Assembly (NCBI GenBank): GCA_048013815.1
Contig: CM106585.1
Coordinates: forward strand, 17,360,001 to 17,424,000
Direction: 5' to 3'
Origin: Setoptus koraiensis
Lineage: Eukaryota; Arthropoda
DNA length: 64,000 nt
Positions within the stretch are counted from its first letter, which is position 1. The number at the start of each line of letters is the position of its first letter. Both the position numbers and the translations under genes were made by a program. Shown piece by piece: positions 49,731 through 60,920 of the stretch. The notes beneath the pieces were generated by a model that was given only the letters and a program-made list of their open reading frames with translations, searched no databases and had not been told where the DNA came from.

Positions 49731-50871
49731 GGGGCCATAAAGTTTGTGCCGAGCGACAGTTGTCACAGAGCGCATAGCGACGTTGGCGCACAAGAATATC
49801 ATATTTGGATGTTGCATTTGGATATTATGTGCGCATATGAATTGGTAATTGTGGTATGCAGTGGTAAAATGTGACACAACAATCGTGATGACATGCGAGC
49901 GCTCGATGACAACGGCAACAACAACAACAGACAGACAGAGATGAAGAAAAAATGAAAGGAAACGAAATGCAAACTGATTCTCAATGATGATTATCGTCGT
50001 TGTCATTGGCGCTCCCATTAGTCGCTTGAGCTTGTTTCGATCGCAATTATTCAATTCATGTCGACGACTGCAGCTAACGAGATTACAAGTCGCCAGCCAC
50101 TGTGGCGCCCACTGTACGGGCATTTACGTATTTGCCCAGACGATCTATCTTCGTGTCTGGCGAGCGGCTCGGCGGGATCAGTTGCGCGGATATTCATAAA
50201 TAAGAGTCATGACAGAGTTAAAAGTTAAGCTCAGTCATATTGTCAAGTGAAACAAGTCGAGCAGCACGACATTGACAACCAACTTGGCTCTTTGTTATGT
50301 AAGCGAGGCCAGCAGCAGCAGCAACAACAACAACGACTTCACTAGTGATATGGCGAGCTCAAAAGGGGCCCTCGGCCTGTGTCTAGCTCAAATCTAAATT
50401 TAAACTTGTGTGCATTGTGTTTTTTACATACATTATACCAGACATTACATGAATGGAGATAGTTGCAAGCAGACACACAAAGATGGGAAGGCAAAAATAA
50501 ACAGCAAACCACCTCAGCGTGTCCAACCGCTCGGAGTGCCGTTGAAAGTGTTGAGTCAACTGACACACTATAATATTATAATATATATACAATAATATGT
50601 GCAACGGATTGTGCAGCGGAACAACGGATTACAACATTATGTAATTTACATAGGAACAGGGATAATTACATTGTACATAATCTGTGCCGGGACAGTGATT
50701 TCGCTAATTGTTACAGCGGGCTTTTAGAGAAAATTGTTATCTAGCAGATAATTATTAGTGCAGCAATATGAAAGGCGTGCAAGTCTCGTGTCTCGTGTCT
50801 CGTGAGCCGGTTGCGCCAGACACGAGACAGAGCAATTTATTCAGACCTTTTTCTGGGCTTTTTTTCCAACT

Positions 50872-50921
50872 CTTTTCAAACCTTTTTTCAAACCTTTTTT
50901 CAAACCTTTTTTCAAACCTTT
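50872..50921. repeat. 12-bp minisatellite (CCTTTTTTCAAA), 4 copies
   Basis: Perfect tandem repeat. It gives SNLF-type open frames that are artefacts. Confidence 0.9.
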
Positions 50922-51466
50922 TTCGGGCCTCTCTCACACTCGGAGATTGTGCCGGACGATTCGAGTTACTTGATCGATGGGCGCCGATTGTTGCCGGCCG
51001 CGAGCTGTTTGCTGTGCACTGGTAAACTACCCACTGAATTGGCAGTGTGACATCACTTTAGATAATGAGCCCATCGGACGGTCACAGTGTGACCACCGGA
51101 TGAACGTATCACAATGATGGCAGTGAACATTGTCTCTTTGCAATGCTCTTTGCATTGAGTGTGCCTAACCGAAAGTGATGCCAGATAATGTCGATGGGGG
51201 GGGGGGGATTAATTAAGATAAGAAGCGATGGCGTGGAGATAATTTTCGCACTTTATAAAACACAACTGCATTGATGGCACCTAAGAGTTTTGGAAAAAGC
51301 AAGCTTCTAATGGGAATTCGCCAGCGTGCAGCAAACAGTTGATTATCATTGGCAACAGTATGGCGATTGTACGGTTGATATGTATATTATCACCATGGCG
51401 ATAGCATCCGATAAGAATGCTAATAAATTGTTTCGCGACAAGAGCAGCTTGCAGACTGTCGCCGAG

Positions 51467-51517
51467 TGTGTCGCTGTTGTGTCGCTGTTGTGTCGCTGTT
51501 GTGTCGCTGTTGTGTCG
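51467..51517. repeat. 11-bp minisatellite (GTGTCGCTGTT), about 4.6 copies
   Basis: Perfect tandem units. Confidence 0.9.
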
Positions 51518-54500
51518 GTGGCTTCGAGTGGCAAGTTGATATTGCACATAGTATCAGTATGGTATCAGTGCAGTATCAGCGATTATCAATTCACTTTTCA
51601 AACGATGCCTAATATCCGAATTTTCTTTCGAGCTTCTCCAAATTGACTCTTGCTATCAATGGCAAGCCAGCTAGTTAGTTGTTGACTGTTCTCATTGAAT
51701 TGAAATCTCTCAGTTGGAAACAGCTCAAGTTGACAATATACAAAGAGTGGTTATATACACACTTGCATGCGCTTGCTCGCAATGGAATAGCAGTGCAGCA
51801 GCTCGTTAATTGTGAGCGTAATTACCAACGTGACGACGACGACAAAGACGACGACTAATGCGACGACTTGCTGCTGCCGCTGCTGTGTTAGACGACGGAA
51901 TTGAGCCAAAACAAAACGGAGCGAAAACGACCAAATTGAACTAAACCAGCTAAACTTAAAACGAGCATTCGAGAGCAATAAGACGACGACGACGACGAAC
52001 AACAGAGGAGTGATTGCAACTAATTAGTGATAGTCATTTTTCCAGAGCCAATGCAATAACGAAAAACAAGATACATGAGACAGCAACTCGAGACGGCATA
52101 GCTAATGAAAGCGCTGCCACAATCAAGACGAGCTTGTCGAGCTACTGTTGCCACCGTGTCTTGCCAACGCAACTCAACATGAGTCGACCTAATGATAATC
52201 ATATAAAATAAAATAAAATAAAACAAAATAATATCAAATCAAATTCATTTATTGATTCTCGCGAACTTGCCACTCACAACTAATCATGGCATCTCAATTG
52301 TGACTAGTCTGTCACATCAACACACATGTTTATGCACACAAACACCCAAGCAAAAAGATAAATCTTGCCGGTTAAATTAGCAGCATGATGATGAAAAATA
52401 GTGCACTCACGTTTGCTGTGTTTCTTCGCAGAAAAAGAGACAGAAAAAAGGCAGAATAAAGAACACGAAAAAAGTCGCTTCGGTGCATGTTTTTGCTTGT
52501 CGCATTCGCAATTTTCGATCATTCGCCAGCGCGAACGTTGGCGTCATCTTTTCACGCCATTTAAACGCTCTCTTGCTCTGTCATGTGCATGCTTGTGTTT
52601 AATTGATCTTGTTTGCTGTGGATTCCGTTGTTCAGTGGGGCCGTTTTTCATTGCGCTGCTCGATGGGAGGTCACTTTGGCAAAGTGTTGATTGATTTAGT
52701 TTGTCCAGCTCGGCGTTGTGCGGCGTTGATTGTTTGTGTTATGGACGCACAGCAACAATCGATTGAATGGCGAGCCATCCAATAATCAATCGATATGGCC
52801 GCCAATTCTTTCAATAGATGCCATAGAGAAATGCTACAATTTATTCACAGCAGCCACACAAGCACCAGTTGAGATCTGGCGGCTGTCACAATGAACTGTG
52901 ATACAATGTGCAACAATTTTAATGAGTTTCAAAGTGAATTTCACCAAATTCACATGTATTTATGGTGGTGCAAATCTGAGCAGGGGCTTGTGAGCTGAGA
53001 AAATGAGTGAGACGACAATGAATAAGTGGAGCAGTGAAAACACCGAATTGTGTTCGTTCATTTCGAAAATTTGCAGCCCATTCGGAGATAAACGGCCAGT
53101 TGGACAAACGAAGGCTGCTGAATGGTCTCATCATCATTGTTTTCTCATCAATCTCGATCTGGCCGTTCACTCAAATTGTCGATAGAACATTATTTAAAAT
53201 TGTTGTTGTCACACAGCAATGATTGATGTTTCACAAGCGCCAGAAAAGCCACCAACAAGCAATTCAACAAACACGAGTTGCAAGACTGACACGACCATTG
53301 CGAGGGCACACGTAAGCCACGAGCTGCTTATTTTGTATACATTGGCGAGCAACTGGCAAGCTCACAATTGCCTACTGAAAGTCACAACAGGAGTTCGTTA
53401 GTGACTTTGAGTCAGCGTCAATGGAACAACAATATTCTTGTTTTATCTCATTCTATGCCTTTCCACTTGCCAGCGAGCCGTGAGCCGATCGAGCAACAAT
53501 CCGAACAGGAGCAACTCACCTGTTCGGTCCGGATTTGTTCGCGATGCAACAGTGCAACTGCTGTCGAACAAATAACAGGTGAGTAACTAGTTTCTTTATT
53601 CTCTTTATTTGCAATGTTGCTGCTCATTTAGCCCGACGGTGAGTCAGCAATATTTCGCCAGCTTGTTTATCGGCAAGTTGAGCTATTATTATTATTATCA
53701 TTATGTTGTTGTTGTTGTTGTTGTTTGCATGTAATGAATGAGTCATCGCCGATTGTGTCTGCCCACTATGCTCATGCCTCTCGCACACTGCACCGATACC
53801 TGGCGAGTTCATTGGCGAGCACAACGATTCGTTATTCTTTGTGTTCCGTGTCTCATAAATCATACTCTTACATCTCATTCTCTGTTAGTCAGATCGTGGC
53901 ATCGATGGCATTCGCGAGCAAGCCAATGCACCCTCACACACAACATTTATTAGCGCGATTGTAGCGCTCGCAACGATAAATTTTATGTATTTTGTATATC
54001 CTGTGTGCAATTTACGCAAACACTGGTATATAATCGACAGATTCGTTTGCAAGTTCACTCACAAGCGAATTGGCGCCCGAAGCGAGCAAATTAGATCAAT
54101 TAGCACAATATCAGTCAACAATTTCACCGTTCATATCTGCACAAATACTCGTATCCAATAAATAAAAACTAGATAGATTTATAATTTTAACTGTTTCATT
54201 TGCTAGTGCACCAAATGCCACAAAATGAACAGATTGAAGCCTAATCTGTCAGCACTACGACACAGCCAGCACTCTTCGGCAACAGCTAAGCAATCGCAAT
54301 AATGAGGCCCATTGAATGAGACAATTTCAAGCGCATTCAAATCGCAGTTTCTGATCAGTATTTGATTTTGTATTTCGAATCTAGCAAACACCAGCTGCAA
54401 GAGGAAGAGCCATCCAATTTCGGCCTCATCAGCCAGAACATATCCGTAGCACACCAAAATAAAAGAAACAGAAAATTGGCCTGCTGACACATCCCAATCG

Positions 54501-54576
54501 GACCAATCGAACATATTTATTTCAACAAGTTCAATAAAACGAGAAAAAGACTCGATGCCATCGCAATAGATACATT

Positions 54577-54587
54577 ATATTATATAC
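54577..54587 (+). promoter_or_regulatory. Possible TATA box of the hydrolase gene
   Basis: TATATTATATA lies 59 bp upstream of the ATG at 54646, at a distance fitting a leader of about 30-40 nt. Confidence 0.35.
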
Positions 54588-54645
54588 TGATGGCAAACCT
54601 ATCAGCTTTGAGCCCTCACATTGTCCTGCCGATGGATAGTGCAAG

Positions 54646-55018
54646 ATGAGCGCCAAAAGTGAATTACAAAATTCAGAGACACTGAATAAGGCAGAAAAAA
54701 TGGTGCACATAAGCGAGCAAGACAATTGTTCAAGTGTCCCCCGGCCGGATGTTTGCGAAATTTCAATTCGATGCTGTGGGCAATTGTACGCACAATGGAG
54801 ACATAGACGTCGAGTTTATAAGAAAGTTGCCAACAGAGGAGGAATTCCGCTCACTATTAAATATGTCGACACTGCCAAAACCATGCAACCCACGCTGCTG
54901 GCCAGAGCGCCAACAGTATTAGCCGTTCACGGAGCCCCAGGATCTTACGAGGATTTCGATTTCTTATTTGATCATCTCAAATCGCTCGGTATACGCGTGA
55001 TAGCGCCCAATTTTCCAG
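54646..55018 (+). CDS. Hydrolase exon 1
   Basis: Starts at ATG 54646 and ends CCAG|GTGAGT in phase 1. It codes for residues 1-124, including VHGAPGS. A second frame (54734-54922) is also open and has plausible protein composition, which leaves some doubt about the N-terminal reading before residue 58. Confidence 0.78.
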
Positions 55019-57017
55019 GTGAGTGAGTGATCTTGCTTATTACAACAACAACAGCACCACCAATCATGCCGTGTTGCCACCTAACGGTGATATAGAGGAG
55101 CTCAATTATCATAAAATAAGAGAATAATGAGCCGAGCTCGATGAATTTTTTGTCGCGTCAGTTGCGCCGTCTGATGGCTACTTCGCGAAGTATCCGGAAA
55201 AGCGCGCCAAAACTGAGCGAATAGGAAAATTTAGTGATCGGGGGAGAGCCGTCTCCCTCTCCCCCTCCCGCTGTGTATAGAGGGGAGAGGGAGAAAAAAT
55301 CTCCCCCTCCCGCTGTCAAGAGAGGGAAGAGGGAGTCTCCCCCTCCCGTCTCCCGCTTTGGGAGGGGGAGAGGGAATCTCCCTCTCCCTCTCCCGCTCGG
55401 GGAGACGGGAGAGGGAATCTCCCGGGGAGAAATCCGTCTCCCGGGGAGAGCCCGGGGAGACGATCTCGTCAGCATGGCACTCGCCACGACAACTCACTGG
55501 TTTTTTTGGCAAAATATCAGTGTCCACTGTTAATTGTCCTCGTCAATTGCTGAATATGGGTGAAACTAGTGAGCCTGTTGCAGTGTCTGAAGGAGAAATC
55601 GTCTCCCCGGGCTCTCCCCGGGAGACGGATTTCTCCCCGGGAGATGCCCTCTCTCATCTCCCCGAGCGGGAGAGGGAGAGTGAGATGCCCTCTCCCGTCT
55701 CCCCGAGCGGGAGAGGGAGGGGGAGATGCCCTCTCCCCTTCCCCGAGTTTGAAACGGGAGGGGGAGATTTTTTCTCCCTCTCCCAAAAATTTGAACGGGA
55801 CGGGAGAGGGGAACCTCCCATTTGGGAGACTTCTCTGAGAAAATCTCATTTTCAAAATTGAACATCTCGCAGAAGCTCTAATTATAGCATCATTTTTTTT
55901 TCTCTATATTTATATCGGCACCAACAACAAACTGACAGTCATGAAAGAAACAGTGGCCACCATTTTTAGACACTCGGCCGACGAAAAGGCTGCCTATCTC
56001 ATGGACTTCCTTCGCGCCATTCAAGTGCACAGGTAAGTTGCTCATAGTAGTTTATTAAATAACAATCTCTACAGTCTTACAATACTTACACGATAATCGA
56101 AACCATAATATTTATTTCGCCTATCGTTGCGTTATCATTTCGATTTATTTTATTTATCATTATTTTTTTCTTTTCTTTTTTTCACGATTTCAGAGTGGAC
56201 CTGCTAATTTCACACAGCAGCGCTGTGTTTCCGTCGTTGCTACTAATCAACAACCAAAACAATTTCGATCAACGCGACACTGATCAACAGCAACAACGAA
56301 TAAGCTTTAAATCGTTGGCCCTTTTTAATCCGCCTGGCCACAGGTTACCTCATTCAATGAAGCCCAGCTGGTTCAAATGTGGCTCAGTGAGATTTTATCA
56401 CAAGAAGGGTGGAAGGACACTGTTCAAGGCATTTGGGCCACAATTTCTAAAACTAGTTGGTTCACCTGTCAAAGTGGACGATATGGACGATGTCATGCTG
56501 TCGGCAACGGTGATGAAAAATTCTCATTGTAGAAGAGTTAAGGAACAGTTGCACAATTTAGCCAAATTGAAACTGCCAACACTGTTGCTGTTCAGTGAAA
56601 ACGACAAACTAATAGAGAAGGAAATCTTCTATGAGATGGCCAGCTTTCTGAAGGCCGATAGCTCAAAATTCGACTACTATGACGACGAGGGTAGATTAGA
56701 GCGATCAGGTAAATAATTGATCAGTGCTACACTTTTGCATATTGCCATTTCCATCTAATAATATGTTCAAATGTCTGGCTAATCAGATCACTTGAATTTC
56801 AGAATCTAGTTGACACCACCTAACCGACCAACTCTACTCATTGTATAACTCGCATTATTTAGGATACTCAAATGATGATTGGATTCAGGTGATAGTATTC
56901 AAGAACGGAGGCCATTATTCGTATTTGAGTAACAGCGAAATCGTTAACAAAGCCATCTCGGAGCTCTTGCGCCGTGTTTGTGCTATGCCCAGTGCACCCA
57001 GATGCTCACCATGTTAA
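54646..57017 (+). CDS. Alpha/beta hydrolase of the DUF1057 class, four exons
   Basis: Spliced coding sequence join(54646-55018, 55939-56032, 56194-56708, 56863-57017), 1137 nt, 378 residues. All introns are GT-AG and the frame is kept across each (phases 1, 2, 1). It resembles the nematode DUF1057 group of alpha/beta hydrolases. Visible parts: GIPLTIKYVDT (66-76), the oxyanion-side motif VHGAPGS (94-100), the strand ending APNFP (120-124), the nucleophile elbow region DLLISHSSAVFP (158-169) with likely nucleophile Ser164, LLLFSENDKLIE (286-297) with likely acid Asp293, and FKNGGHYSYL (340-349) with likely base His345. The elbow reads SHSSA where GxSxG is usual, so both glycines are replaced. 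The triad residues are present, but activity is uncertain and no substrate can be named. There is no signal peptide or membrane segment, so it is probably cytosolic. The first 60 residues are poorly conserved and overlap a second open frame. Confidence 0.85.
55019..55938 (+). other. Hydrolase intron 1 (920 bp)
   Basis: GTGAGT donor and CTGACAG acceptor. It is dominated by the foldback element at 55240-55830. Confidence 0.75.
55240..55830. repeat. Foldback element with long GC-rich inverted arms
   Basis: The left arm 55240-55467 and right arm 55593-55830 are reverse complements with some divergence. The inner 40 or so bases are almost perfect: GTCTCCCGGGGAGAGCCCGG on the left is matched by its exact complement on the right. 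A 125-bp unique spacer separates the arms. Each arm is itself a patchwork of short GGGAGAGGGA / CTCCCGGGGAGA-type units. The open frames at 55158-55865 are arm artefacts. No transposase is visible, so this would be a non-autonomous element or a locally grown palindrome. Confidence 0.85.
55939..56032 (+). CDS. Hydrolase exon 2
   Basis: 94 bp between ACTGACAG and GCACAG|GTAAGT. It codes for MKETVATIF and the segment through FLRAIQVH (126-155). It joins exon 1 in phase 1 and exon 3 in phase 2. Confidence 0.78.
56194..56708 (+). CDS. Hydrolase exon 3
   Basis: 515 bp after a strong pyrimidine tract and TTTCAG. It carries the nucleophile region and the catalytic Asp and ends GATCAG|GTAAAT in phase 1. 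The codon for Val157 directly after the junction is GTG and is not a start. Confidence 0.85.
56863..57017 (+). CDS. Hydrolase exon 4 (C-terminus)
   Basis: 155 bp after CATTATTTAG. It codes for GYSNDDWIQVIVFKNGGHYS and the C-terminal helix and ends at TAA 57015-57017. It carries the catalytic His. Confidence 0.83.
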
Positions 57018-58366
57018 TTGGCTCAGGATATCCAAATTCAGCGAATCTTTCTCATGCTAAAATGATATTATCGTCATCTGGCTTAATCACCCAAAATTTA
57101 TCGCCAAGATGTGACAAAAAGTGCTTCCGTCCGAACTGATACGATTAGCGATACTCGAGGAACACTTGTGATCATTTTTCGCTCCGAAATGGTCAGATCG
57201 GTTTTTACGTGCTTACAATCTCCAGAGATTCTGGTTTTGTTCGCCGGATGTCTGATGGTTATCGAAAGTAGAATGATTATTCCACCGAGGAGTGTGTCCA
57301 TTGTGCTCTACAGTGGAACAAAAAACACTGGTCTTGCATTTTCGGGGTGTCATTTTGGATTTTCGGGCGCGAATCTGAAAAAATTGTACGCTTGTATAGC
57401 ACATGTGGGTTGAAAATGCTGTTTAAGAAATCAGAATTTTATCGGATTAAGCCGAGTGTCTGGTGATTCAACGGCACTTTCACAAGTAGATGTGACCAGA
57501 TAAAAGCTCCAAATAATAAAGTTTGACCTATGCTCAGAACTATCGAGAATTTTTGTTTGCATCGCCGCGAACTGTCATTTTTTCTATTCCGTTTCGTATC
57601 CTTCGTTATGTAACCTCTATGTTGCGGTGGTTGCATGAATCCTAAACAAACTAGATTGATTGTGTGTCGGATGCGAAAATTCGTCCGCATGGCATGGCAA
57701 TGATACTTTTTACTCGGGTTCAATTCTTTTCAATCCGCTAGATGTCATGAGCGGCGAGCCGGATTTCATTTGTGGGGGTGGAGCTTATTTCGGAAAGAAC
57801 GCTTTGTTGAACGCGAATTTTGCCAGCATCTGTTATACTTGCTAGTTGCAAGCTGAAAAGCGTTAGAGAAAAGAGAGATGGAATAGATTAGGCGAAATGT
57901 GTTCAGTTGTAGTTTGACCATCGAAGCGGGCACATCGTTTGCTGATACACCTGTAGCAGTTGGCACGTTTTATGTGATGATTGTCTTTTAAATGTTTTCG
58001 GCAAGGGCTCGACAGATTGCATCATAACAGTAACAAAGCATCAGCGCAAACAGCGAAATAGAAGGCTACAATTAGAAGACTAACTACAGTGGTTGCATAT
58101 GAAACAAACAAACAGATTCAACTATTTATTCAACTCGAACACCATTGATCAACCTGAAACAAACGAAAAAATTGAAAAATTGAAAAAATTCTGACATTGT
58201 GTCGCAAGTGTGTATCAAGTGCATTGTGTGCAACATTGAACTTGATTGTAGTTCAAAACAAGCAAAAGATAAAGATTGTATACAGCAAATTGTTGTCACC
58301 GGCATAACAGTGAATGTGACAAGTGACAGCAGCCGATTGATGATTATAGTGATGGTCAAGTCATGA
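57018..58366. other. 3' flank of the hydrolase gene, no gene seen
   Basis: AT-richer unique sequence with a candidate AATAAA at 57515-57520. The open frames at 57111-57413, 57439-57723 and 57660-57845 show no motif I recognise. Confidence 0.4.
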
Positions 58367-58690
58367 AAGAAGACACACAATGACAATTTGGAAACAGCAC
58401 GTCATCAACAAGCAACAGCTTCGAAGCAAACACTGAAAACAGCCGCAAGAGGGAGCCTGACAAAAGGGTAAGTGATTGGGTGCTTCTTTTTGCGCCATAC
58501 GAAACAATTCGAGCTGGTCGAGCGGATGAAGCACCTCGAACAAATCGCATTGGCTCGTTGGGCCCGACAGTGTTAATTTATATATCCAACAGACAGCGAG
58601 GCCGCATCCCTGCTTGATAGCCTGCTTGGCAGTATGCAAATTGGCGCCACCAACAATGGCGGCCAGCAAAGACAGATGAACTTGGTCTAG
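58367..58690 (+). CDS. Weak candidate: last two exons of an unknown gene
   Basis: A frame open from 58367 runs to the donor AAAAGG|GTAAGT (exon end 58467). It resumes in frame after CCAACAGACAG (exon start 58597) as GEAASLLDSLLGSMQIGATN and ends at TAG 58688-58690. Composition is protein-like, but no upstream exon or start codon is seen and I recognise no family. The opposite strand (58361-58669) is also open, so the strand is not settled. Confidence 0.22.
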
Positions 58691-58885
58691 ACGGCGCTCT
58701 CACACAGATCTGATCGACGGTATCAATCAATTATGACGGATTAACGAGGCCGCAAACAAAGCGACGCACAAGGGATGCAGTGCAGTCACATCTCAGGCTC
58801 AGTGATATCTCAGTTAGTGCGGCAGTCGCATTGAAAAGCAAGCGTGACCATTCTTATCTCTTTGTCTGTCGCTGCTTGCCGGTTG

Positions 58886-58960
58886 TTGGCCAGTTTTGGG
58901 CCAGTTTTTGGCCGGTTTTTGGCCGGTTTTTGGTCAGTTCTGGGCCAGTTTTTGGCCAGT
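58886..58960. repeat. About 11-bp minisatellite (TGGCCRGTTTT), 6-7 copies
   Basis: Variable units of TTGGCCAGTTT / TTGGCCGGTTT type. Confidence 0.8.
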
Positions 58961-59320
58961 ATGCTCGTTTGGCCAGTGCGAGATGCAGCTCGGCTGGCTC
59001 AAATTGATTTTGTTTTTTCATTTTCGTGTGTTAATCATTTCTTGTTGTTCATCAATTGGTCACGGCAAGCGAGCCAGCGAGAGACGAATGAATGCGAGTT
59101 GCCAACCGACCAAAGTCGATAGATCTCAATTTTTTGATTTAAAGAGCTCCAAAAGTGTACATGTTGGCAGCCACCGTTCGATTTCGAATCGATGCGAGCT
59201 TCCAAAGAATCGGAAATTTCAAGCTCAAAGGCTCACTGGCTCACTGGCTCACAGAGTGCGAGAGTCAACAACTCAGCGGTTATATCACAATTGAAATTTG
59301 AGTCACACTCGCTTTAGTTG

Positions 59321-59368
59321 CTGGCGATCGGCTGGCGATCGGCTGGCGATCGGCTGGCGATCGGCTGG
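59321..59368. repeat. 11-bp minisatellite (CTGGCGATCGG), about 4.4 copies
   Basis: Perfect tandem units. Confidence 0.9.
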
Positions 59369-59780
59369 TTCATCCATCCGGTCACGGCCAACTAAACTAA
59401 CCGTCTGGCCAGCTTGCCAGATTGAAATGAAGCTCGATCAGTGTCACAGTTAGATAGCGGAGACACATTGCGTGAGGGCCGATAAAGCGGCGATTATTTA
59501 AAGTTGGCTCAAACACACACACAAAGCAGCGACAGAACAATAGAGTGACGCAACAGGTGGAAGCGCGACCAATTACGTCATTGGTGTGCCAGCCGAAGCT
59601 ACGTAACCAGCAATGCTATGCGTACGTTGCGTATTCATGCCGCTGTTACGCTATGTGGTCTTGATTGGCATTGCCGGCCAATTGTGTGACTTATGGGCAA
59701 ATGCATTGGCACATACTTTTGTCATACTTTTGTATACTGGCACAGTTAGTGCCAATATACAATATGAGTAGTGTGTGTGT

Positions 59781-59818
59781 GTTATGTAACGAACCGTTAT
59801 AACGGACCGTTACATAAC
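59781..59818. promoter_or_regulatory. 38-bp near-perfect palindrome with two bZIP-like sites
   Basis: GTTATGTAAC (59781-59790) and GTTACATAAC (59809-59818) are reverse complements placed symmetrically about CCGTTATAACGG. Both outer arms fit RTTAYGTAAY, the consensus of E4BP4/NFIL3-type and PAR bZIP factors. Regulatory use is inference. Confidence 0.4.
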
Positions 59819-60920
59819 GTTGTGGCGGCAATTGTTGGTAACAGTGGCTAGAGTGTCAGTGCGCTAGTCATGTGGCAATGGCAGTGAGTGGTTCACCTGT
59901 CATTTAGCAATAATAATTTGGCAATTTATCAATCGCACACTGTGATGATACGGATACAGTCTGTGTCCGTTAACTGTGTGTGACAACAAGTCACAGTTAA
60001 TCGCGCTTCCGTTCACAAAAGGCTCACTGTGCCTGTGCACAAACTGACCACCCAGCACTCTATGCACAGCCAAGCGGACAGGTGAACAACTAATGGTTTT
60101 TGCTGGTCATTGTTGTTATTGTTTTATCGTTTGCAGCACACACACACACACACAATTTTGTACTCCAAAGTCGCCATCTAACTGTTATTAACTGTTATTT
60201 AATTGCAGTGCATCGTTGCGCCAATCATTGGCCAGTTGGCGGCCACAATTGGTGGTCAGTCGGTCCGATAATGATGCTGCCGAGAATGACTTGTCGTTTC
60301 ATCATGTGTGCCTTCATGAATTGAGCATGATGAAAACTGACTTTTGTGATGCAAAATTGAAAAGTGTGAGCGCGCTTGAAAAAGTTGCAAAATTTGCTCA
60401 AGTTTTCGCCACAATCGTGTGCGATTGGCGCCGATTGATCAGCAGTGGTCAAGAGAGGCACACAAAATTTTTGGGCCGCATCCTGTGGACTGCGCAGGCC
60501 GTACAGTCAGCGGACAACAAAATGCGCCGGCCGACACGCCGACGGATCATGTTTTGTTTTAGCCACTCGCCGCTTTGTTTGTGACCGTTACATAATACAG
60601 ACGGACAGACGGACAGAATATATGAATTGATGATGATATTTATAACCGTTACGCAACAGCGCAACAGCATTGTCTCGCCTTGCTGCTGCTGTCGGCCGGC
60701 CGCTGTTGAGTTGGCGGCGTTGACGGGCGGCGTGTGCGCATCTTGCAAACGCTTCATTCTTGTCGGATATTTCAGATCTCTCACAAGTTGCGAGTCACAA
60801 CAACAATTGCAGCAGAATGTAGCCGTGATTGGAGCACCTGTTGCCGTGTTGTGATCATGCGTTCATTTGCGACGGCGTCAATGCTTGCGCAAGTCAATAA
60901 ACTTCTTCCTCTGGCGACTT

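Larger units (their letters stand above)
44364..54570. other. Upstream region of the receptor gene and intergenic DNA
   Basis: No supported coding exon on either strand. It contains CA/GT and GTT microsatellites, a GATA-motif palindrome at 47643-47678 and minisatellites. The receptor's promoter and any 5' untranslated exons should lie here on the - strand, but I cannot place them. The open frame at 54203-54514 (-) is discussed as a weak candidate elsewhere. Confidence 0.4.

Noticed and set aside
55158-55865. Arg/Gly/Pro/Ser-rich frames on both strands
   Set aside because: They are the arms of the foldback element in the hydrolase intron, symmetrical on both strands.
60216-60584. 122-residue + frame with a protein-like middle
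   Set aside because: No recognisable motif and no good splice boundaries, and a - strand frame covers the same bases. Kept out for lack of support.
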